A stretch of DNA of 53,094 nucleotides from NCBI GenBank assembly GCA_014653715.1, contig JACWEB010000004.1, positions 1 through 53,094 on the forward strand, read 5' to 3'. Source of the DNA: Pelagibacterales bacterium SAG-MED31. Lineage in GTDB: Bacteria > Pseudomonadota > Alphaproteobacteria > HIMB59 > GCA-002718135. Below are positions 1 through 9,304 of the stretch, one piece after another. The notes beneath the pieces are model-generated. The model ran no database searches. It saw nothing but the letters and a program-made list of their open reading frames with translations, and was not told the DNA's origin. Each line of letters opens with the position of its first letter. The stretch's first letter is position 1. The translations under genes were made by a program, and so were the position numbers.

Positions 1-2
1 TG

Positions 3-1670
3 CACAAGACTTTTGGAGTTACCAAAGCCTTAAATGGATGTTCTTTTAAAGCTAACTTTGGTGAAATTCATGCAATTGTTGGTCCAAATGGATGTGGAAA
101 AAGTACTCTAGCAAAAGTTTTATCTGGTGTAATTCCTGTAGATAAAGGAAAAGTTTCTATTCTTGGACACACTCCAACATCTCCAGTTATGGCAAGAAGC
201 CTTGGTATAGCTACTGTTTTTCAAGAGGTAATGATAGCGGAAGAAGCTTCAGTTGTAGACAATTTATTTATTGGCTCTGATGATTTTTGGTACAAAAGAA
301 TGACTCAAAGAGAGAAAACGATAAAAGCTGAGGAACTAATGGAGGAACTTGTAGGCGAGTATGTCGATCCAAATACCTTAGCTATGAATTTATCATTATC
401 AGTAAAGGCATGGATAACTATTGGTAGAGCTTTTTTAAGAGAAAATACAAAAGTTTTGATACTTGATGAATCATCAGCAGCGTTGGACTTTGATTCCACT
501 GAAAGACTCTTCAATAAAATGCGACAAATGAGAGATAATGGTGCTGCTATATTTATTGTAACTCATAGGATAGCTGAATTAATACGTATTAGTGATAAAG
601 CAACAGTTATGCGAGATGGAGTTGATGTCGGTGTTCTTGAAAAAAAGGATATAACAGAAAAAAATTTGTTAAGTTTAATGACTGGCAAAGTCCAAACTGA
701 AAGTAGAGAAAAAACTTCTGCTTTAAAAACGCAGAACAAAGAAGTGATCATGAATGCTAAAAATTTAAAAGTTTGGTCAGAAAGTGATGAGGTAAATTTT
801 GAACTTATTAAGGGAGAAATTCTTGGAGTGACAGGTTTAGATGGTCATGGTCAAGATGATTTTGTCAAAATACTTGCAGGTGTTCAAGAGTCATATGGTG
901 GGGAAGTAGAAATAAAAAATGATAATAAATTTTTAAAATTTAATAATTTAAAAGAAGCAAAAAATTTCGGTATTTCATTTGTTTCAGGAGATAGAAAAAA
1001 AGAAGGAATTTTACCCAACTTAAGTATCTATGAAAATATGGTAATACCACTTTATAGAACAACTAGTCGTGGAGGATTTTTAGGTTTTATTAATTGGCTT
1101 GAACTAAATGGTATGTATGAATGGGAGCTTGAAAGACTTAAAATAAAAACTGGCTTAAAATCTGATTTAATAACTTCTTTAAGTGGAGGTAACCAGCAAA
1201 AAGTTATGATTGCTAGATCTTTTGCTCAACACCCAAAAGTTTTAATACTTAATGACCCTGCAAGAGGAATAGATGTAAATACAAAAAGAGATTTATACAA
1301 GCATTTGAGAACTTATGTCGAAGAAGGAAATTCTGTCATTTTTTTATCAAGTGAACTAGAAGAATTTATAGGTCTTTGTTCTAAAGTTTTAGTTTTTAGG
1401 CATGGGAGCGTTTTTGATATTTTTGAAAATGAGAAAGTTGAACCAGTAGGATTATTAGAGGGAATGTTTGGGCAAACAGAGGGAGTTAAAAAAACTAATA
1501 TAAAAAAAGATAATAATACTGATAATAAAATTATAAAAAATAATAAACCAACTTTCTCAAAAGATAATCAATCTTTTTCTAAAAAATATATAAAAGTTTT
1601 AGACTTTGATAAAGATAAAAAAGAAGCCGTCTCTGTAAATTTAAAAAAAATCAAAGTAAAACATTTTTAA
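3..1670 (+). CDS. Sugar (ribose-type) ABC transporter ATP-binding protein, double NBD, 5'-truncated by window edge
   Basis: The frame of the 189..1670 ORF is open back to base 3 and encodes GPNGCGKSTL (Walker A) upstream of the ORF-track start; Walker B VLILDESSAALD; second NBD signature LSGGNQQKVMIARSF. Confidence 0.9.
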   Translation, partial: HKTFGVTKALNGCSFKANFGEIHAIVGPNGCGKSTLAKVLSGVIPVDKGKVSILGHTPTSPVMARSLGIATVFQEVMIAEEASVVDNLFIGSDDFWYKRMTQREKTIKAEELMEELVGEYVDPNTLAMNLSLSVKAWITIGRAFLRENTKVLILDESSAALDFDSTERLFNKMRQMRDNGAAIFIVTHRIAELIRISDKATVMRDGVDVGVLEKKDITEKNLLSLMTGKVQTESREKTSALKTQNKEVIMNAKNLKVWSESDEVNFELIKGEILGVTGLDGHGQDDFVKILAGVQESYGGEVEIKNDNKFLKFNNLKEAKNFGISFVSGDRKKEGILPNLSIYENMVIPLYRTTSRGGFLGFINWLELNGMYEWELERLKIKTGLKSDLITSLSGGNQQKVMIARSFAQHPKVLILNDPARGIDVNTKRDLYKHLRTYVEEGNSVIFLSSELEEFIGLCSKVLVFRHGSVFDIFENEKVEPVGLLEGMFGQTEGVKKTNIKKDNNTDNKIIKNNKPTFSKDNQSFSKKYIKVLDFDKDKKEAVSVNLKKIKVKHF

Positions 1671-1673
1671 ATT

Positions 1674-2270
1674 ATGAAAAAAAATAATGTAAAAAAAGAA
1701 GATAAAATTGAAACTCAATTTTATTCTAAACAGGATCTCAATCAACTTAGCAGTATAGTTAATTTTAACAATTTAATTTTTAACTCTGTAAAATCTGAAA
1801 CTAAAGCAAATTTAGTTACGGTTAAATATTCACAGTCTGATAAAGAAAAATTTCAAAATATAATTGATAATAAATATGAAAAACTTGAGTATGTTTCGAA
1901 TAAAAATGATCAGATAGAAATAATAAAAAAATCTAAAAAAATGATGCAATTTACTTTAGGAGATGAAAAAATGTTTGAAAAGTTAAATAATTTTTCATTA
2001 TATGTATCTTCTAATTATGATCTATATAAAAAAGAAAATAAAAAAGTGATTTCTGATTCAGTTAATTATAGTGCAAAAGATATTTCAGCATTTAATCGAA
2101 TTTTAAATAATAAAAAGAGTAACAAGGACAATATAAAAAAACAAAAAGAGTTAAGTTCAAAATTTAATAAAAGTTCAATGAAAATAATTGATTATGATAA
2201 GACTGAAAATAGAGCAACTAATTTTGATATTGGTAGTAATAATAATATTAAGATCAAATATTTTGATTAG
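1674..2270 (+). CDS. Hypothetical Lys/Asn/Ser-rich soluble protein, no recognised family
   Basis: 198-aa ORF between ATPase and permease genes with tight spacing; low-complexity composition. Confidence 0.6.
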   Translation: MKKNNVKKEDKIETQFYSKQDLNQLSSIVNFNNLIFNSVKSETKANLVTVKYSQSDKEKFQNIIDNKYEKLEYVSNKNDQIEIIKKSKKMMQFTLGDEKMFEKLNNFSLYVSSNYDLYKKENKKVISDSVNYSAKDISAFNRILNNKKSNKDNIKKQKELSSKFNKSSMKIIDYDKTENRATNFDIGSNNNIKIKYFD

Positions 2271-2284
2271 AGTAAGCAAATAAA

Positions 2285-4606
2285 ATGACGATAGTAGAAA
2301 AAGTAAAACAAAGTTTCAAAACTAGCGGCGATACTGGGGCACATAAATATCTTATGGTTCCAATTTTTATGTTTTTTGCTTTATTAATTTTTGCTCTAAT
2401 TAGAAGTCCTATCTTAATTTCAAGTTCAGGAATAGGGAGTGCAATTATTTTAACCGCTCCATTAATCTTAGCAACCTACTCTCTCACAATAATTGTTATG
2501 GCAGGAAGAGGAGGTGTGGACTTATCAATTGGACCATTTATGGGTTTTATCAATGTTAGTTTGATTCAATTATATGCCTATGGCTATCTTCAGCATCCTG
2601 TAAGTTTTTTCATATACGCAATTGGAATGGGTATTTTATATCAATTGTTATTTGGAATAATTGTTGTATTTGTTAGAGTATCTCCAATCATTGTAGCATT
2701 AGCAGGTTACCTAGCTTTTGTTGGTATAAATATAGTTATATTGCCACGACCAGGAGGTGTTTCACCTGATTGGTTAACACCATGGGGAGCTGGCTTTACG
2801 ATTTTTAATGAAATTTTACTCCTTCTTATTTTGGCAACAATCTTTTTTTATTTAATTACTCATACAGCTTTTTGGGGACATTTAAAACTTATGGGCTCTG
2901 ATGAAAGGGCAGCTTTTACAAGTGGAGTCAGGATTAATTGGGTAAGAATAGTAGCTCATGGATTGGCTGGAATATTTGCAGGTTTATCTGCAATAACATT
3001 TACTGCATTAATTGGTTCTGGTGATCCTTTGCAAGGAACTAAGTATACTCTTTTAGGTGTAACTGCTTTAGTGCTGGGGGGTGCAAGTTTAGTCGGAGGT
3101 AGAGGTGGAGCCTTTGGGGCAATATTAGGTGCTTTAATATTATACTTAATTAATTATATTTTAGTTACTTTTCAATTTGAAAGATTACAAAGTTTTGTGT
3201 CTGACTTGTCATATGGAGGTGTGTTAGTTATTGCTTTATTAATAAGTTTAACATTGCCTGTTGTTCAAAAAGTTACAAAACACTTATCAGTATTTGTTTT
3301 TTTTATATTAATGACAATAGCTGGACTAGCTGTTGTTATCCATGCAACTCAAGATATACCTATTAAGGATGAAACAGTTATTATTGATTCATCAAAAGAT
3401 GATTCTTATGAAAGATCAACTATTGTTCGTAAACTAGATAAAACTGGTAATATTATTGTAGAGGGAGATGCTGACTCCACAACTGGTCAAGGTACTTCTC
3501 AAGGGGGCTCATTAGCAGGTCACTCAGTTGTTAGTTGGGGAGATACTCCTGGAACAATAGTACTTTATGTAATACTTGGTGTAGCAGGATTGTCTTTTTT
3601 GATGACTTTACTTTTTAGAAATCGAGATGCCACTACAACACTATTTGCAATTGTAATAGCTCTAATATCTCTTGGTCTCATTTTTGATCCTGAAAATAAA
3701 AATAATGAAACTAGCCAAAATGAAGAAAAACAAATTTCAGAATTAAGTTCTATAGAGAGCTTTTCACCTGAATATTTTAGTATTGAAAAAATAAATTTTT
3801 TTTCAAATATATCATCAAATGCTAGTATTATTGTCAGTTCCACATATAGTTTAATTTACGCAGTTGGAATTATACTTCTTACATCTCTAATAGTTTTAGC
3901 AATGCTACCTCAGTTTAGTAATAGAGTTAAGGCAACAGCAATGTTGTTGTTTGTTGGTGCACTAACAGTTATTCTTTTAGGAGGAGTATCATATTATAAT
4001 TTAGAGAATAATTTTAATCCAAGTTTTTTTGGGTTACAAGGTTATGGAGTTATTTTAGTCGGATTACTTCTATTTGTTATTACAGCTCCTTTCGTTAACT
4101 CAAACATATCAAATCTTACAAACGTTTATATTTTTGGATTAAGTGTTTTAGCAATTATTGCTGTTTATTTTTTAGCAGGAAAAACATATACAATTAATGA
4201 TCCTTCAATTTATCAAATGCAAATCATCAGTGAATTAAAATTAGGAAATTTATCAGAAGTAATTTACCCAGAACCACTAAGACAAATGAATTCTGGAATT
4301 GCTCCTTTATCTCAGGTTGCATATAGTGCTTTAGTGATTTTTTTATTCCAGTTTTTTATTTTCATTGCAATGCAAAAACAAAATAAATATCTAAATTTTG
4401 CGCCTTTGATGTACATTATAATTATAGCTGTTTTTTTATGGTCTACAATTTTTTATGCTGTAGGATACTCTTTGTATAAAATTATTGCAGTTATAATAAT
4501 TGGTCTACCTATTACCCCATTAGTATGGCAATTTTTTGGAGTTTACTTAAAGAAGATTGCACGTGATAGAAAATTAAGTCAATGGGAACAAGAGAAGGAA
4601 GTGTGA
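2285..4606 (+). CDS. Sugar ABC transporter permease (BPD_transp_2/RbsC-like) with about 430-aa extra membrane C-terminal region
   Basis: N-terminal MAGRGGVDLSIGPFMGF and VLGGASLVGGRGGAFGAILGA motifs typical of RbsC-like permeases; later part contains many additional hydrophobic helices. Confidence 0.85.
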   Translation: MTIVEKVKQSFKTSGDTGAHKYLMVPIFMFFALLIFALIRSPILISSSGIGSAIILTAPLILATYSLTIIVMAGRGGVDLSIGPFMGFINVSLIQLYAYGYLQHPVSFFIYAIGMGILYQLLFGIIVVFVRVSPIIVALAGYLAFVGINIVILPRPGGVSPDWLTPWGAGFTIFNEILLLLILATIFFYLITHTAFWGHLKLMGSDERAAFTSGVRINWVRIVAHGLAGIFAGLSAITFTALIGSGDPLQGTKYTLLGVTALVLGGASLVGGRGGAFGAILGALILYLINYILVTFQFERLQSFVSDLSYGGVLVIALLISLTLPVVQKVTKHLSVFVFFILMTIAGLAVVIHATQDIPIKDETVIIDSSKDDSYERSTIVRKLDKTGNIIVEGDADSTTGQGTSQGGSLAGHSVVSWGDTPGTIVLYVILGVAGLSFLMTLLFRNRDATTTLFAIVIALISLGLIFDPENKNNETSQNEEKQISELSSIESFSPEYFSIEKINFFSNISSNASIIVSSTYSLIYAVGIILLTSLIVLAMLPQFSNRVKATAMLLFVGALTVILLGGVSYYNLENNFNPSFFGLQGYGVILVGLLLFVITAPFVNSNISNLTNVYIFGLSVLAIIAVYFLAGKTYTINDPSIYQMQIISELKLGNLSEVIYPEPLRQMNSGIAPLSQVAYSALVIFLFQFFIFIAMQKQNKYLNFAPLMYIIIIAVFLWSTIFYAVGYSLYKIIAVIIIGLPITPLVWQFFGVYLKKIARDRKLSQWEQEKEV

Positions 4607-4613
4607 ATAAAAA

Positions 4614-6038
4614 ATGACAAAATCAGCATTTCTTTTTTTTAAATCATTAGGTTTATTTTTTGCAATATTAGTTGGTATAGGTACAGCGGTACTAGGGTGG
4701 TTTGATTCTGCTGACTGGATGAATATTGTTTTTTATTCAGTTGCTACCTCTGCATTAGTTCTATGGGGCTGGTATCATTTTTCTATTCGCTGGATTCATA
4801 GTGATTTAAAACAAAATATTTTTTCACATATTTCCTCAGAAGAAGAGAGATCAAAAGATGAAATTGCTGAAGAGCAAGAAGATAGTAGTGAAAAAAATTT
4901 TTTTTATACAACGCTATTGCCTTATAAATGGGTAGCAATTGGATTTCTTCTCATCATTACTATCTTTATTTTTGTTTCTTTTATTTTTGATGGATTTTTT
5001 TCTGGAAGAACTTTAATTTCATTTTTAATTTTTTTAGGTTTCATAATAATAGCGTCTGTTATTGGCAGATATATTAAAGGTCAAAAAAGCACATTTATTG
5101 GAATATGTGTATTGATAGGATTGTTTATAATAGGGGCTTTGACAATAAATGGTTTTCTGTCTCTTTTAAATTTGAAATCAATGTTGGTCTTTGCAGCTTT
5201 TTTAGGTTTAGCAACTATAGGTCAAACTCTAGTTGCACTTTTAGGAGGTCTTGACTTATCAATACCATTTATAATTGGTTCTTCAAACGTAGCCTTAATG
5301 TCAATGATTTCAAAAGGTGTGCCTCCATGGCTAGCAGCATTAGTGGTTTTATTATTTGGCATAGGTGTAGGACTTATTAACGGTGTTCTTAGTTTTAGAC
5401 TGCAAGGTCAGGCTTTAATCTTAACTTTGGGTGTTGGTTTTTTTATGGTTGGCGGAGTTCAAATTTTAGTTGCCATGAATACATTTTCAGCAGGAACAGT
5501 TTTTGGAGTAGTTCCTGAATGGATGAGAAATCTAGCTTCAATGAACGGTAAAACAATTGGCTTGCCAGTACCACCTGTTATTTTAATATGGATTGCAGCA
5601 TCTATTCTTGTAATAGTCGGGTTAAGATACACAAAATGGGGAAGAAATCTTTATGCACTTGGAGGAAATAGATTATCGGCTGATAGACTTTCAATTTCTG
5701 AGAGAGCTTATTGGATTGGCGTTTATGTTATAAGCGGTTTTTTCTCAGCATTTACAGGTGCCTTACTTTTAGGTTGGAGTGGAGGAGGTTTTGTTGGTGT
5801 TGGAGATACTTATTTATTCTTAACTCTAGCTGCAGTTGTTGTGGGAGGGACATCGTTGCTTGGCGGTTGGGGAGGATATGGCTTAAGTGTCATTGGTGTT
5901 CTAATTTTACAAGTTCTCAACACAACACTTATCGGTTGGGGTTTAAGCTTTGAAGCGCAACAATTTATATTAGGATTGCTAATTATACCAATGGTTGCAC
6001 TTTACGCAAGATCACCTCATATTAGGACACAGGTGTAA
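4614..6038 (+). CDS. Sugar ABC transporter permease (RbsC-like) with N-terminal membrane extension
   Basis: LLGGLDLSIPFIIGSSNV and VVGGTSLLGGWGGYGLSVIGVLILQ motifs; follows the first permease. Confidence 0.85.
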   Translation: MTKSAFLFFKSLGLFFAILVGIGTAVLGWFDSADWMNIVFYSVATSALVLWGWYHFSIRWIHSDLKQNIFSHISSEEERSKDEIAEEQEDSSEKNFFYTTLLPYKWVAIGFLLIITIFIFVSFIFDGFFSGRTLISFLIFLGFIIIASVIGRYIKGQKSTFIGICVLIGLFIIGALTINGFLSLLNLKSMLVFAAFLGLATIGQTLVALLGGLDLSIPFIIGSSNVALMSMISKGVPPWLAALVVLLFGIGVGLINGVLSFRLQGQALILTLGVGFFMVGGVQILVAMNTFSAGTVFGVVPEWMRNLASMNGKTIGLPVPPVILIWIAASILVIVGLRYTKWGRNLYALGGNRLSADRLSISERAYWIGVYVISGFFSAFTGALLLGWSGGGFVGVGDTYLFLTLAAVVVGGTSLLGGWGGYGLSVIGVLILQVLNTTLIGWGLSFEAQQFILGLLIIPMVALYARSPHIRTQV

Positions 6039-6070
6039 GATGAAAATAATATATTTTGAGAAATATTTTT

Positions 6071-6089
6071 TGTTTCATATTATGAAATA
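6071..6089. promoter_or_regulatory. Palindromic putative operator TGTTTCA-TATTA-TGAAATA upstream of rhodopsin
   Basis: Inverted repeat in the 108-bp gap before the rhodopsin ORF; same architecture as 28752..28770. Confidence 0.5.
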
Positions 6090-6146
6090 TGTTCACAAAA
6101 TATTATTATCACAATATAACGTCTACTTGTTTTTTGGGAGAAAAAT

Positions 6147-6851
6147 ATGAACAAGTTACTATTTCCTCAAGATATTGTTGGAGGTTCTTTTTGGTTAATT
6201 TCAGTAGCAATGATTGGTGCGTCATTATTTTTCTTTCTTGAAAGAGGTAGGCTTTCAAAAAAATGGAACACCGTAATGACTTTAGTAGGTGTTATTGCTT
6301 TAATGTCTTCAATTCATTATTTTTATGCAAAAAATCTATGGGTGATGAATGGTCAGGCCCCAATTGCTATAAGGTATATTGATTGGACTTTAACTTTTCC
6401 TCTTCAAATTCTAACATTCTACGTAATGCTTGCGACGGTCACCGATGTGAAGAGAGGTATGTTTTGGCGTTTACTAGTAGGTACTTTAGTTTGGGTGATA
6501 GCACAGTTCTTAGGTGCGTCAGGTTATATGAGTGTAACTTTAGGCTTCTTAATAGGCATTGCTGGATGGCTATATATTATTGGTGAGCTTTATATGGGTG
6601 AAGCAGGTAGAAGAAATGCTGGATGTGGAAATCAAAATGTGCAAATGGCATTTTTTGCAAACAGATTAATTCTTACAATTGGTTTTGCGATATACCATAT
6701 TGGATATTTTATAGAACACCTTGGTGGAGGAGTAAATATTAGTAGTTTAAATGTTATTTATAATCTTGGAGATATATTAAATAAAATAATATTTGGTATG
6801 ATAATTTATAGCGCTGCTTCACAGGATTCTAAAAAAGGAAGTAGTGTTTAA
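6147..6851 (+). CDS. Proteorhodopsin-like microbial rhodopsin (divergent, D-T-T motif)
   Basis: Helix C RYIDWTLTFPLQILTFY; helix G NLGDILNKIIFG with Schiff-base Lys; conserved His in SSIHYFYAKNLW; preceded by GGGAG. Confidence 0.95.
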   Translation: MNKLLFPQDIVGGSFWLISVAMIGASLFFFLERGRLSKKWNTVMTLVGVIALMSSIHYFYAKNLWVMNGQAPIAIRYIDWTLTFPLQILTFYVMLATVTDVKRGMFWRLLVGTLVWVIAQFLGASGYMSVTLGFLIGIAGWLYIIGELYMGEAGRRNAGCGNQNVQMAFFANRLILTIGFAIYHIGYFIEHLGGGVNISSLNVIYNLGDILNKIIFGMIIYSAASQDSKKGSSV

Positions 6852-6900
6852 GATGACATTTAAAAATAAATATGCTTAATATTATGGAGGAAAATATAAC

Positions 6901-8886
6901 ATGACACAGGGAGCAGATATTATAGCAACTATTATTTTAATTGCTTTAGCAATTGCTATAATAGTTTACCTTTTACATTGGTTATACAGAAGATCATCTA
7001 AGGAAGTATCTTTTGTTCGAACAGGAATGTTTGGTGAAAAAGTAATTATCAGTGGTGGTGCTTTTGTTTTACCAATTATTCATAATATTACCCAAGTTGG
7101 AATGCGTACTCTATGTATCATAGTTAAAAGAGGTGGAGATAAGGCTCTAATAACTAGTGATCGTATGAGAGCAGAAATATTAGCAGAATTTTATGTAAGA
7201 GTTGCTCCAGATAAAAAATCTGTTGCTATAGCAGCCCAGACCCTTGGTAATAGAACTCTTGACCCAGAGCACTTAAGAGAATTAGTACAAGGAAGGTTTG
7301 TTGATGCATTAAGTATCGTTGCAGCAACTATGACTATAGATGAGATACAAGAAAATAGAGGTAAGTATGTTAAAGAGGTTACAAATATTGCTGAAGAGTC
7401 AATAGGACATACAGGACTTGAATTGGAGACAGTTTCATTGACTGGACTTGATCAAGCTCCAATAGAAATGTTTAATCCTTCAAATACATTTGACTCACAA
7501 GGTTTAACAAGATTAACAGAACAAATTGAAGCTAGAAGAAAAAAACGTAATGACATTAAACAAGATACTAAAATTCAAATTGAAAATAAGGATTTAGAAA
7601 CAATTCAAAAAGAATTGGAGATTCAAAAAGATAAAGAGTTTGCAAAATACAAGCAAGAAAGAGAAATTTCTAATCAAAAATCTTTAGAAAAAACTGAGAC
7701 AGTTAAAGTTAAAGCTCAAAATGAGATTGATGCTGAAGAAGCAGAAATTAATGCAGCAGAAGAAATTGAAAAAGCTAAAATTTCTCAAGCGCAAGTTATA
7801 GAAGTTGAAAAACGTTTGACTGAAACAAGATTAATAGAAGAGATTGAGAAAAGAAGAAGAGAACAAAATGAACTTGAGCAAAGTGCAGCTCTATCAATTA
7901 GAGAAAAAAATCTTGAAACAGAAATTAAGATTTTAGATCTAGATAAACAAAGTGAATATGCAAGATTAGAAAAACAGAGGTTGGTTGATATTAAAAAGGC
8001 CCAAGAAAGAGCAGAAATTGTTAAAGAGCAATCTGAAAGAAATAGGGATGCTGAAGAAGCCCAAATTATTTCTGAAGAACAAGTTAAAAATGCAAAAATT
8101 AGTCAGCAAAAAAATATTGATTCTTATAGAATTATAGCAGAACGAGAAACAAGATTGTTAGATATTGAAAAAGCAAAAAGAATTAAGCTTGAAGAACACC
8201 AAAAAGAACTTGAAATTATTGATAAATCTAAAACAGTTCTTAAATCAAAAGCTGAGGAAGAAGCAACAAGAGCTAAAGTTCTGGAGGCAGAAGAAAAAGC
8301 TCAATCGGCTAAATTTATAGAAAAAGCAGAAGGAATAAAACAAGTTGAAGTTATATCTGCCGCTTCTAAAGCAGAGCAAGATAGATTTGCCACCTTAGCA
8401 GCTAAGCTAAGATATGAAATTGATGCAGCTGGTAAAAAAGCTCTTAACACAGCAGAAAATCTAAGAAGTGATGCAAGCAGAAGAAGCGCATTAAGATTAA
8501 AATTAGCAGAAAAAATTGAAGACATCATAAGGGAAAGTGTTAAACCAATGGCTAATATAGGTGATATAAAAATTGTTGATGTTAATGGATTACCTGGTTT
8601 TAGCGGAGGTATGTCTGGAGGAGGAAATGGTTCTGGTGACTTAGCTTCATCAGGAGGTTCTGGAAGAGATGGTAATTTAGCAGATAGCGTTGTTAACTCA
8701 GCTCTACGTTATAGAGCTCATCAACCTTTTTTAGACAGTTTATTGAAAGAGATAGGAATGAATCCTGGAGAAATAAGTAATATTAGAAATATTTTAGGTG
8801 ATTATGAAAATCCAAAAAAAGATTTTCATATGAATTTTGATAAAGATCCAACTAAAAACTCTAAACCAAAAAGTTCAAAAACTTAA
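6901..8886 (+). CDS. Flotillin/YqiK-like SPFH-domain membrane protein with long coiled coil
   Basis: Single N-terminal TM, SPFH-like segment (GGAFVLPIIHNITQVGMRTLCI), long Glu/Lys/Ala coiled coil; GGAGG RBS. Confidence 0.85.
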   Translation: MTQGADIIATIILIALAIAIIVYLLHWLYRRSSKEVSFVRTGMFGEKVIISGGAFVLPIIHNITQVGMRTLCIIVKRGGDKALITSDRMRAEILAEFYVRVAPDKKSVAIAAQTLGNRTLDPEHLRELVQGRFVDALSIVAATMTIDEIQENRGKYVKEVTNIAEESIGHTGLELETVSLTGLDQAPIEMFNPSNTFDSQGLTRLTEQIEARRKKRNDIKQDTKIQIENKDLETIQKELEIQKDKEFAKYKQEREISNQKSLEKTETVKVKAQNEIDAEEAEINAAEEIEKAKISQAQVIEVEKRLTETRLIEEIEKRRREQNELEQSAALSIREKNLETEIKILDLDKQSEYARLEKQRLVDIKKAQERAEIVKEQSERNRDAEEAQIISEEQVKNAKISQQKNIDSYRIIAERETRLLDIEKAKRIKLEEHQKELEIIDKSKTVLKSKAEEEATRAKVLEAEEKAQSAKFIEKAEGIKQVEVISAASKAEQDRFATLAAKLRYEIDAAGKKALNTAENLRSDASRRSALRLKLAEKIEDIIRESVKPMANIGDIKIVDVNGLPGFSGGMSGGGNGSGDLASSGGSGRDGNLADSVVNSALRYRAHQPFLDSLLKEIGMNPGEISNIRNILGDYENPKKDFHMNFDKDPTKNSKPKSSKT

Positions 8887-8908
8887 CATTGCGAAAGAAT
8901 AATTTTTT

Positions 8909-9298
8909 ATGAGTGCAGAAATAAATAATTGGTCAAAAAAATTTGAAGATTTAACAAATAGCAATGAGACCATTAATGCTATGGCAAAATACTACACTTG
9001 CTCATTTATGTTTGATATGGAAAAAGTAAAAATTATTATTGAAATGCATGATGGAAAAGTAAAAAAAATAAATACAAATCCAGCACCATTAGATCCGTAT
9101 GATTTTGCACTTCGAGCTTCAGCTAAAACTTGGAAGGAATTTGGCAAACCTATTCCAAAACCAATGTACCATGGGATTTGGTCTGCAAGTTTTCAAAGAG
9201 ATCTAAAAATCGAAGGTAATCATTTAATCCTAATGCAAAATTTAAGAAATTTTACTGTACAGTTTGAACTTCTAAGACAATCTGGGGTACCTGTATAA
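8909..9298 (+). CDS. Hypothetical protein
   Basis: 129-aa ORF in tight gene series. Confidence 0.6.
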   Translation: MSAEINNWSKKFEDLTNSNETINAMAKYYTCSFMFDMEKVKIIIEMHDGKVKKINTNPAPLDPYDFALRASAKTWKEFGKPIPKPMYHGIWSASFQRDLKIEGNHLILMQNLRNFTVQFELLRQSGVPV

Positions 9299-9304
9299 TA
9301 TGAA

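Noticed and set aside
3565-3843. 92-aa minus-strand ORF antisense to the permease extension
   Set aside because: Antisense shadow; no independent support.
6147-6851. Xanthorhodopsin-like carotenoid antenna site
   Set aside because: The helix-E position that is Gly in antenna-binding rhodopsins appears to be Phe here, so no fenestration is predicted.
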